The position numbers and the translations under genes were made by a program. The notes under the pieces are model-generated. The model had not been told where the DNA came from. It saw nothing but the letters and a program-made list of their open reading frames with translations, and did not search any database. 21,147 nt of DNA from Gp6-AA40 sp035647075 (GTDB lineage Bacteria > Acidobacteriota > Vicinamibacteria > Vicinamibacterales > UBA2999): assembly GCA_035647075.1 (NCBI GenBank), contig DASROF010000033.1, positions 1 through 21,147 on the forward strand, given 5' to 3'. Below, in pieces: positions 14,749-21,147 of the stretch (the first letter of the stretch is position 1; each line of letters opens with the position of its first letter).

Positions 14749-15543
14749 ATGTCCACAACGCGTCGTGAGTTTCTCGTCGCTGTCAGCGCGGCAGCCGCAT
14801 ACCCATTGATGGCCGGGCAGACGGCTGCCGCGGCCACTCCCACGCTTGGCCTGATCTTTCCACCGGAGAACTATCCGATCCCGGCTGATGCGAAGATGCT
14901 CTTTCCGTCTGGCGTGGAGTTCATCGGGAACGGTGTGGGTCTTCCCGGCGGCATGACCGTGCAGGGCTACGAAGAGGCTGTCCCGAGAATCCTGCCGCGT
15001 GCCGCGGAGCTCGCCCAAAAAGGCGCGAACGTGATTTCCGTGTTCGGCTCGTCGATCACGTTCTACAAGGGCGCGAAGTTTCACGACGACCTGATCACGC
15101 AGGTCGAAAAGGCCACGGGCCGCAAAGCCACCACGCAGAGCAACGGTCTGCTCGACGGCTTGCGCACTGCCAACGCCAGGCGCGTGGCGATCGCCACGGC
15201 CTATACCGACGAAGTCACCGAGCGTCTGAAGATCTTCCTTCAGGAATATGGATTCGAAGTGACTGCCGCACAGGGTCTCGGGTTCACGCAGATCCCCGAC
15301 GGCGCAGCGACACACGACATCCTGGTCAAGCTCAGCACGGATGCTTACGCGGCTTCAAAGAAAGCCGATGCCGTCGTCATTTCCTGTGGCGCCCTGAAGA
15401 CGATTGACGTGATCGTTCCGGTCGAGGACATCGTCAAGGTGCCTGTCGTCTCTTCCACGCCTCACGGCCTCTGGCACGGTGTGAAGCTGCTCGGCGTCCC
15501 AGCCCGGGTTAAGGGCTTCGGGATGGTGATGGCGAACGGCTAG
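14749..15543 (+). CDS. Tat-exported arylmalonate decarboxylase/Asp-Glu racemase-family enzyme
   Basis: The ATG at 14749 has GAGG about 6 nt upstream and gives 264 residues; a GTG six codons earlier is possible. A twin-arginine signal (TTRREFLV, hydrophobic to about residue 29) directs it to the periplasm. The body closely follows the arylmalonate decarboxylase pattern as I recall it. GSSITFYKG (100-108) corresponds to the GTS loop of the dioxyanion pocket. ATAYTDEVTERLKIF places Tyr152 at the active-site Tyr, and ISCGALKTID has the single catalytic Cys213-Gly214. PVVSSTPHGLWHGVKLLG closes the domain. The racemase-type first cysteine is absent (Gly100). This supports cofactor-free decarboxylation of a malonate-like acid; maleate isomerase chemistry is less likely. 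It is followed by a probable terminator. Confidence 0.85.
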   Translation: MSTTRREFLVAVSAAAAYPLMAGQTAAAATPTLGLIFPPENYPIPADAKMLFPSGVEFIGNGVGLPGGMTVQGYEEAVPRILPRAAELAQKGANVISVFGSSITFYKGAKFHDDLITQVEKATGRKATTQSNGLLDGLRTANARRVAIATAYTDEVTERLKIFLQEYGFEVTAAQGLGFTQIPDGAATHDILVKLSTDAYAASKKADAVVISCGALKTIDVIVPVEDIVKVPVVSSTPHGLWHGVKLLGVPARVKGFGMVMANG

Positions 15544-15551
15544 CGGCCTCG

Positions 15552-15584
15552 GCCTCGCGACGCCGACACAGCGAGGCGGTTTTT
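15552..15584 (+). terminator. probable Rho-independent terminator after the decarboxylase-like gene
   Basis: The stem GCCTCGC (15552-15558) pairs exactly with GCGAGGC (15571-15577) across a 12-base loop, followed by GG and five T. It begins 9 bases after the stop codon. The loop is rather long, so efficiency may be moderate. It works only for the plus strand because the T-run lies on that side. Confidence 0.6.
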
Positions 15585-15596
15585 GTGAGGGTTGGC

Positions 15597-16136
15597 TCAT
15601 CCACCGATGTGGGTGCTGGTGCGCAGCACCACGACCGTGCCGTCCGTGTCGGCCGTGTCGACGGAGACGAACAGCGTGCCCTGAGCTGGCACTCCGCAAT
15701 CGAACTGCAATCGAAACGGAGCCGTGAGGGTTTCGCCCGCCGGCACGAGGGCACTCGACATCGTTGCCTCTCCCGGGAAGGGAACCGGATGAGTCGTCGG
15801 CACCGGGATAGCCGTCACCGGGAATGGTATCGGCAGCACGCGGCGGTTGACGGGATCAATGAACTCGAAACCGACGTTGCGGATGAACAGATCCCGCCTC
15901 GCACGGACGTTGACAGTGACCGTTGCATCGAACGGAGTCGCCGTGCGGCAGCTCGTGCTCGACTGCGACCCGGCAGCGATGACCGCCGGCCCGACGGTCA
16001 GGAAGGCCACGACACTTCCAGTCGTACTCGGGCCGGTCAGGCTTACCTCCGCGTTGTCAACGGAGTCGCAGGCACTCGCCGCCCAGGATGCCATCAGGAG
16101 AAACGTCAGCGCGTACGTGGAAGCCCGATTTTGCAT
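15597..16136 (-). CDS. small exported protein, possible lipoprotein, function unknown
   Basis: This 179-residue protein has an N-terminal signal peptide ending ASAC, so cleavage before Cys23 and lipid attachment are possible, although the -3 residue is not ideal for a lipobox. The mature part is rich in Thr, Val and Pro, predicted beta-rich, with segments ATVTVNVRARRDLFIRNVGF, a Pro-rich FPVTAIPVPTTHPVPFPG and FRLQFDCGVPAQGTLFVSV. It looks like a single beta-sandwich domain. Two further cysteines (in SSCRTA or similar and FDCG) could pair. I do not recognise the family. GAGG lies about 6 nt before the ATG. It is convergent with the decarboxylase-like gene and divergent from the YceI gene. Confidence 0.7.
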   Translation of the reverse strand: MQNRASTYALTFLLMASWAASACDSVDNAEVSLTGPSTTGSVVAFLTVGPAVIAAGSQSSTSCRTATPFDATVTVNVRARRDLFIRNVGFEFIDPVNRRVLPIPFPVTAIPVPTTHPVPFPGEATMSSALVPAGETLTAPFRLQFDCGVPAQGTLFVSVDTADTDGTVVVLRTSTHIGG

Positions 16137-16273
16137 GGGATACCTCGTGGCGCGTGAGGTGCAAGTCGTATGCTGGACGAATACTGCCGGCAGGCGTGCG
16201 GCCTCTCAACATGGATCTCAACGGGCCGTCGCATGTCACAACACTCGAGGATCAGCTCAGGCTGAGGTGTTAC

Positions 16274-16909
16274 ATGAAGATCTTTTCCGATCGGTTGCTC
16301 CTGCTCGCAATCGCGACAGTTGCAGCGTGTGTCGCTGGGCTGGCCGCGCAGGCGACGGAACGGTTGGCCATCGATCCGGCGGCGTCGACGGTCACCCTTC
16401 AAGCCGGGAAGTCGGGCGCCTTATCGTTCGCCGGACACAGCCATGAGATCGTCGCGCCCCTCTCAGACGGCGAAATCGCGCTCGACCGTCTGGACATCAG
16501 CCGGTCCCGGATTTCGATCCGGTTCGACGCCAAGGCCTTGAAGGTCACCGGAAAAGGTGAGCCGGCTGGCGATGTGGCGGAAGTCCAGCAAGTGATGCTC
16601 AGCGATCGAGTGCTGGGTGTGCAGCGGTTCCCCGTCATTTCGTTTACATCCCGGACGATCTCCGTGACGAAGCGGTCGGGTGATCGGATCACACTGCAGG
16701 TCGCTGGAGATCTTGCCCTGCACGGTGTCACGCGGCCGCTGACTCTCCCGGTGAATGTGCAGCTGATGCCGGATCAGATCCGGGCAGATGGCAGCGCCGT
16801 CGTTCGGCAGACAGAGTTCGGTATGCAACCAGTGAAGGCGGGTGGCGGCGCGGTGAGGGTGAAGGACGAGGTCGGCGTCATGTTTTCCGTGGTCGCCAGG
16901 CGGCAGTAA
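16274..16909 (+). CDS. YceI family protein, exported
   Basis: The ATG at 16274 has GAGGTG about 6 nt upstream and gives 211 residues. The N-terminus is a signal peptide; cleavage after LAA (about 25) by signal peptidase I or lipidation at Cys19 (VAAC) are both possible. The lipocalin-like YceI fold is shown by the opening IDPAASTVTLQAG, SFAGHSHEIVAPLSDGEIALD, the helix/strand DVAEVQQVMLSDRVLGVQRFPVISFTS, LQVAGDLALHGVTRPLTLPV and the closing GVMFSVVA. YceI proteins bind long isoprenoid or lipid-like molecules in the periplasm, with links to quinone handling and stress. The ligand here is unknown. No partner cytochrome b561 gene is adjacent. Confidence 0.9.
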   Translation: MKIFSDRLLLLAIATVAACVAGLAAQATERLAIDPAASTVTLQAGKSGALSFAGHSHEIVAPLSDGEIALDRLDISRSRISIRFDAKALKVTGKGEPAGDVAEVQQVMLSDRVLGVQRFPVISFTSRTISVTKRSGDRITLQVAGDLALHGVTRPLTLPVNVQLMPDQIRADGSAVVRQTEFGMQPVKAGGGAVRVKDEVGVMFSVVARRQ

Positions 16910-17053
16910 GCGCTCACGTTGACGCGGTGAAATCTCACCACAGAGGTGACACAGCAGCTCTCTTCTTTCGGCTGTGCAGCCTGGAGCGGACACACTTTGA
17001 CGGAGGGCGAGCAAGCATATCGGCGTGGTCGAGTGTGCACGATAAATCGAGAT

Positions 17054-18079
17054 ATGCGTGGACCTTCGCGATTGGTGAGACCGGGCATACTGCTGGCAGC
17101 GTCCGCCCTCGTTGCAATTGCTCCGACCGTCCATTTCGCGCACGCTCGCGGAAGCCAAGCTGCCGATTCAACAGCTGAACTCCGGACAGGCCTCTCACTC
17201 CTGGTCAATGCGTCGCCGGAAATTGAAAGACGTGACGCGATTCCCTGGTTGCGCCGCGCCGCTGATCGGGGGGATGTCTCCGCCAAGTTCCATCTCGCCG
17301 ACGTGTATTGGTCATCGCTCGATGCAGACGTCCAGGACGACCGCAAGGCCCTGCAGCTGTTTCTGGAAGTCGCGCAAACGGGCGACCCGTACGCCGCTGC
17401 GAACGCAGGCGCGTTGTTCCATTCGAGTGCTGATCGCAAGGATGTGGCAAAAGCCAGGACGTGGTACGAGGTAGCAGCGAAAGGCGGCCTGTCCAACCCC
17501 GCGTGGCGCATCGCGTCGATGTTCGAGCGTGGTGTCGACGGAGTTGGCCGCGATCTCGTAGAGGCGTACAAGTGGCTGGACATCGCCGAGGATCTGGCGC
17601 CATTGGCCACCGAACCCCAGGAAGCATCCGCGGCCGCACATCGACGGGACGAACTGGCGAAACAAATGACGGCTGCACAGATCGCTCGTGCGCAGGTCCG
17701 CGCCCGCGCATGGCTGGCGGCAAGGCCGCGGTCCGGCCCCTGCGACGCGCAACCAAACCGTATTCGAACGGTGGTGACCGTCGACAATAGGTGGACGACT
17801 GCGCTCCGGGCGTGGGTTGACAACCTCGAACGGCAGCTGATCTCGGGGCTGATATTGCCGCCGTGTTCCGGGATCGAGAGTCGAGCCGTGATGACTTTGC
17901 GCGTGCTTCGGAATGGCGAAGCCCCATATCCGATCGCGCATTCAACAGGGGCGTTGCATTACTTCGACGCAGCAGTGGAGGCAGCGCTCCGGGCGACTCG
18001 GCCCGGGCCGTTGCCATCGGAGTTTCCGAATGACTCGGTGGAGGTCACCGTCGCTTCCTTTTACAACGAGGCACCATGA
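17054..18079 (+). CDS. exported Sel1-repeat protein with C-terminal TonB-C-like domain
   Basis: The ATG at 17054 gives 341 residues with a signal peptide or anchor (about 8-31). Residues about 63-182 form Sel1/TPR-like repeats (AIPWLRRAADRGDVSAKFHLA, ALQLFLEVAQTGDPYAAANAG, ARTWYEVAAKGGLSNPAWRIA, AYKWLDIAED), which build a helical protein-binding solenoid. After a helical linker with one Cys, residues about 252-338 resemble the TonB/TolA C-terminal fold: WVDNLERQLI, ESRAVMTLRVLRNGEAPYPIAHSTG, DAAVEAALRATRPGPLPSEFP, VEVTVASF. That domain in TonB contacts outer-membrane receptors. The ribosome site is weak; an upstream GTG (16946) would add a segment before the signal and is less likely. A TonB-dependent receptor gene follows after 174 nt. 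Confidence 0.8.
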   Translation: MRGPSRLVRPGILLAASALVAIAPTVHFAHARGSQAADSTAELRTGLSLLVNASPEIERRDAIPWLRRAADRGDVSAKFHLADVYWSSLDADVQDDRKALQLFLEVAQTGDPYAAANAGALFHSSADRKDVAKARTWYEVAAKGGLSNPAWRIASMFERGVDGVGRDLVEAYKWLDIAEDLAPLATEPQEASAAAHRRDELAKQMTAAQIARAQVRARAWLAARPRSGPCDAQPNRIRTVVTVDNRWTTALRAWVDNLERQLISGLILPPCSGIESRAVMTLRVLRNGEAPYPIAHSTGALHYFDAAVEAALRATRPGPLPSEFPNDSVEVTVASFYNEAP

Positions 18080-18177
18080 CGCGTGTGGATGATCTGAGAC
18101 CTGGTAGAAGGAACGTCGCTGCGCGGATCGTGCTCGGCTGAGGTTCGGGCGCACCTCCCTTTAGAACTCTTCTTGTC

Positions 18178-18207
18178 TTGACAGGCCCGCCCCGGCGGGA
18201 CCAATAT
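18178..18207 (+). promoter_or_regulatory. predicted promoter of the TonB-dependent receptor with dyad in the spacer
   Basis: A perfect -35 box TTGACA (18178-18183) is followed after 18 bases by CAATAT (18202-18207), a weak -10 match. The spacer contains the exact dyad CCCGCC-CC-GGCGGG (18186-18199). A regulator that twists or blocks the promoter is possible. It lies 46 bases before the receptor start codon. Confidence 0.4.
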
Positions 18208-18253
18208 CCGCGCGTCAGAGCCAACCGGTAACTCCATCATCAGGAGAGCCCAG

Positions 18254-21147
18254 ATGCGCGCACTGAGAACTGGAGCGCTGACGCTCCTCTCGATAGCACT
18301 GCCGACACTCGTGTTCGCTCAAGCAGCTATTTCCGGTGTGGTGAAAGACTCTTCCGGCTCCGTCTTGCCGGGTGTGACCGTCGAAGCCTCGAGTCCGTCG
18401 TTGATCGAAAAATCGCGGTCGACCGTCACCGACGGGAACGGCGCCTATCAGATCATCCAGCTGCAACCGGGCATCTATACGGTCACCTTCACGTTGCCGG
18501 GTTTCAGCACCTACAAGCGTGAGGGTCTGGAGCTGGGCGGGAACTTCGTGGCGACGGTCACCGCCGAATTGAAGGTCGGTGCGTTGGCCGAAACCGTCAC
18601 CGTCTCGGGCGAGACACCCCTCGTCGACGTGCGCAGCGCCAGCGTGCAGAAGGTGGTCACGAAAGAAGTCGTTGATGCCATCCCAACGGGTCGCCTGGGC
18701 ATCAACCTCGCCGCGCTGCAGCCCGGGATCATTCTCGGCGCCGGTGGCGGTGTCGGTCAGGCGAACACGAATTCACTGGCTTCGCAGGACGTCGGCGGTA
18801 CGGCCGGCGATACGTTCACCGACCTGTCCATCCACGGAGGAAAGCCGGCGGAGCAGCGGCAGACGATCGGGGGAGTCTCCGCTGCGACGACGATTCGCTT
18901 CGGCGAGTCGCTGAGCAGCTCGCCCAGCTTTACCGCGATGCAGGAAATGACGGTGAACACCTCCGGCGCCGATGCGTCGCAGGCGGGCGGTGGAGTCCAG
19001 ATGAACTACGTGCCGCGCGATGGCGGCAATACCTTCAGGGGACTCCTGTACACCACCTTCGCCAACAACCGCATGCAGGGCCAGAACTACACGAGCGGCG
19101 TTCGCGACGCGAGCGGCGTTTGCTCACCGATCGCCAGCTTGTTCTGCCGCGGGTTGAGAACCCAACCTGGTGAGCTGAAGGAGACGTACGACTTCAACCC
19201 GGGTTACGGCGGTCCGATTCTGAAGGACCGCCTCTGGTTTTTTGCCACGGCGCGGTGGACGAAGGCCGAGAACTACGTTCCCAACGAGTATCCGAACAAG
19301 AACTTCGTCGTTGGTCAAACCAGCCCGACACAACTGAACGCGACAACCCTCACCTACAACCCCGACTTGAATGCGCCGTTGGGCACGACGCTGGGCGGCG
19401 GCGGTTATTTCTGGGAGCAGACGCTGCGCCTCTCGTGGCAGATCAGCAGCAAGGACAAGCTCGGGATCTATTACAACAACAAGAAGCGGGAGTACACCAA
19501 CGGAGCCACCGCCACCTCTCTGGAGTCGCTGGCGACGACGTACTTCTTCCCGTTCTCCGACAATCTCGTGCAGTGGACCCGCCCGCAGACGAACCGGCTG
19601 CTGTTCGAAGCCGCGTTCTGGCGTCATCAGGAAACATGGGGCAACCGGCGCGCCACGAGCGATCTGGTGGATCCGCTGGCTGTCGGCGTCACCGACAGCA
19701 ACCCGCAGACGCTGGTCCCCGACTACATTCAATTGATTCAGAACTATCACGGACGCGTTGGCGCCACCGACACACCGAGCCACAATCCGAACTACCGCGC
19801 CAACTTCGCGATGTCGTACGTCACGGGATCGCACTCGTGGAAGACCGGGATCGACCTCAACGGCGCCAATCGCGTGTCGTGGTCGACGTCTGTCGTTCCG
19901 TACAGCTACGTCGTGAGCACGCTTGCCAGTAACGGGGTGGGCGTCGGCATTCCCTCGCCGACAACCCTGACTCTCCGATCCGACGGCTGCACCGATCCGC
20001 TCGTCCGTCAGGTCAACGGCACGCTGGTGGGCGGCCATACCTCGATACAACCAGGCTGCCCCACGCAAGCCCTCAACAAGGTGACAAGCGAGGGTGGCGC
20101 GTTCGCACAGGATAAGTGGACCATCGACCGGCTGACGCTCAGCGCGGGCATCCGTCTCGATTGGTTCTTCTCGGAGAATCCTGCGTATCAGCTGGGACCG
20201 TCCTTGTTGACGCCGAACCGGAACATCGCCGTGCCGAAGTTCAGCACCGCCCGGTATAAGGACTGGACGCCCAAATTCGGTGTGGCCTACGACCTGTTCG
20301 GGAACGGCAGGACGGCGCTGAAGGGCAACTTCGGACGATACGTCCTCGGGCAGGCGCTGGTGTTCGGTCTGTCGGCGCAGCCCGGTTACAACCTTCAGCT
20401 CACCTCGTCGCGGGCCTGGGTCGACAACAATAAAAACTTCATCCCGGATTGCGATTTGACCAATCCGGCGACTCAGGGTCCCACGCAGACCGGAGCCAAT
20501 TTCCAGATCGACACGTGCAATGCTCCGGCCGGGGTCAACGCCAATTTCTACGACAACCAATTGCGTCCGAATCTGGCCGTTCAAGACGACGCGCGCTACG
20601 GGTGGGGCAAGCGGCCGTACAGTTGGGAAACCTCCGTCAGTTTGCAGCATGAGTTGAATAGAAACATTTCTCTCAACGGTGGTGTGTTCTGGCGGTGGTT
20701 CGGCAACTTCCTCGTGACCGACAACACATCGGCGACGGTCAGCAACTTCACACCGTATTCCATTACGCCGTCGTTGATCCCGACGGCGCCGGACTCGTCA
20801 GGCGGGGAGAAGTTGCCGAGCAATCTCTATACGTCCGGCTTCTACAACATCAATTCCGGGGTGCCGGTCAATAACCTGCAGGGCCTGTCCCGGACGATGT
20901 TCCCCGACAGCCACGTGTACGACCGCTGGTTCGGGTTCGACATGGGACTCAGTGCCAGGCTGCCCGACGGCATCATCGTCCAGGGCGGATTGAGCACGGG
21001 ACATCAGACGACCGATTTCTGCGACGTGCAGGATCCTGCCAAGGCCGGGAACAATGCCCTCGTCGAAATGCTCGGCGCTTCGTCGCTTCAGACTTGCCAC
21101 ATGGAACAGAACTGGCAACCGCAGGTGAAGTTCCTCGGTTCGTATAC
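18254..21147 (+). CDS. TonB-dependent receptor with carboxypeptidase-regulatory-like N-terminal domain (3' partial)
   Basis: The gene starts at ATG 18254 with AGGAG 7 nt upstream and stays open to the window end, giving 964 complete codons; the C-terminus is missing. A signal peptide covers residues 1-23. Residues about 25-105 form a carboxypeptidase-regulatory-like beta-sandwich (GVVKDSSGSVLPGVTVEA, TVTDGNGAYQIIQLQPGIYTV). A TonB-box-like ETVTVSG (113-119) leads into the plug (DAIPTGRLGINLAALQPG, LSIHGGKPAEQRQTIGGV, QMNYVPRDGGNTFRG). The rest is a long barrel with aromatic-rich strands. This architecture is characteristic of the expanded receptors of soil Acidobacteriota (SusC-like/OmpA-like), which import oligosaccharides, peptides or other large nutrients. 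Its substrate cannot be read from the sequence. The Sel1-TonB-C gene upstream is a candidate energiser. Confidence 0.93.
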   Translation, partial: MRALRTGALTLLSIALPTLVFAQAAISGVVKDSSGSVLPGVTVEASSPSLIEKSRSTVTDGNGAYQIIQLQPGIYTVTFTLPGFSTYKREGLELGGNFVATVTAELKVGALAETVTVSGETPLVDVRSASVQKVVTKEVVDAIPTGRLGINLAALQPGIILGAGGGVGQANTNSLASQDVGGTAGDTFTDLSIHGGKPAEQRQTIGGVSAATTIRFGESLSSSPSFTAMQEMTVNTSGADASQAGGGVQMNYVPRDGGNTFRGLLYTTFANNRMQGQNYTSGVRDASGVCSPIASLFCRGLRTQPGELKETYDFNPGYGGPILKDRLWFFATARWTKAENYVPNEYPNKNFVVGQTSPTQLNATTLTYNPDLNAPLGTTLGGGGYFWEQTLRLSWQISSKDKLGIYYNNKKREYTNGATATSLESLATTYFFPFSDNLVQWTRPQTNRLLFEAAFWRHQETWGNRRATSDLVDPLAVGVTDSNPQTLVPDYIQLIQNYHGRVGATDTPSHNPNYRANFAMSYVTGSHSWKTGIDLNGANRVSWSTSVVPYSYVVSTLASNGVGVGIPSPTTLTLRSDGCTDPLVRQVNGTLVGGHTSIQPGCPTQALNKVTSEGGAFAQDKWTIDRLTLSAGIRLDWFFSENPAYQLGPSLLTPNRNIAVPKFSTARYKDWTPKFGVAYDLFGNGRTALKGNFGRYVLGQALVFGLSAQPGYNLQLTSSRAWVDNNKNFIPDCDLTNPATQGPTQTGANFQIDTCNAPAGVNANFYDNQLRPNLAVQDDARYGWGKRPYSWETSVSLQHELNRNISLNGGVFWRWFGNFLVTDNTSATVSNFTPYSITPSLIPTAPDSSGGEKLPSNLYTSGFYNINSGVPVNNLQGLSRTMFPDSHVYDRWFGFDMGLSARLPDGIIVQGGLSTGHQTTDFCDVQDPAKAGNNALVEMLGASSLQTCHMEQNWQPQVKFLGSY

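Noticed and set aside
14652..14843. 64-codon N-terminal extension of the outer-membrane barrel gene
   Set aside because: The internal ATG at 14651 has a strong ribosome site and begins a classical signal peptide. The extension would overlap the start of the divergent decarboxylase-like gene.
16921..16962. Short hairpin and CACAGAGG-like string after the YceI gene
   Set aside because: GGTGA/TCACC is only five pairs with no T-run. The string vaguely resembles intergenic repeats but is too short and occurs once.
19124..20650. 508-codon open frame on the minus strand
   Set aside because: It is antisense to the barrel of the TonB-dependent receptor. The translation is Arg/Val/Gly-rich with no domain, signal or ribosome site.

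Overview
This window is GC-rich, densely coding bacterial DNA. It most likely comes from a soil member of the Acidobacteriota, probably the Vicinamibacteria. Three things point there: a TIGR03435 (soil-associated) family protein at 2739-3581, a TonB-dependent receptor with an N-terminal carboxypeptidase-regulatory-like domain at 18254-21147, and several signal-peptide-bearing proteins of types common in that phylum. A perfect 28-bp palindrome at 11734-11761 looks like a dispersed repeat that I recall from such genomes. The species is not identifiable from the sequence alone. No rRNA, tRNA, CRISPR array, transposase or phage gene is visible.

Layout, 1-8.7 kb: the 3' part of a secreted beta-propeller protein and an exported esterase-like alpha/beta hydrolase (+). 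Next, on the minus strand, come a VOC-fold protein, the TIGR03435 protein and an ankyrin-repeat protein. A two-gene plus-strand unit follows, with a pyridoxamine-phosphate-oxidase-like stress protein and an AAA ATPase with a C-terminal membrane anchor. Two minus-strand genes close this part: an RNB-domain exoribonuclease and, just upstream of it, a secreted protein of unknown function.

Layout, 8.7-12.4 kb: a non-coding stretch with a likely promoter overlapping a perfect 10-bp inverted repeat precedes a two-gene periplasmic molybdenum hydroxylase operon (2Fe-2S subunit, then Tat-exported molybdopterin subunit). The palindrome follows, and right behind it a laminin-B-domain (lipo)protein that seems to start at a GTG bordering the palindrome.

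Layout, 12.4-16.1 kb: an outer-membrane beta-barrel gene and a periplasmic amidohydrolase gene overlap by 13 nt on the minus strand. They are divergent from a Tat-exported arylmalonate-decarboxylase-like enzyme. Together they could form a module for taking up and degrading a small carboxylic compound, but this is inference. A probable terminator and a small secreted protein follow.

Layout, 16.1-21.1 kb: an exported YceI-family protein, an exported Sel1-repeat protein that ends in a TonB-C-like domain, and a TonB-dependent receptor running off the window end. A Sel1/TonB-C protein directly upstream of a receptor suggests a dedicated energiser-receptor pair. Overall the window codes mostly for envelope and periplasmic functions: about twelve of its eighteen genes carry or probably carry export signals. 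I did not find a defence system or an obviously new multi-gene machine. The most interesting candidates are the exported decarboxylase module, the tail-anchored AAA ATPase, the Sel1-TonB-C fusion and the palindrome-associated gene start.
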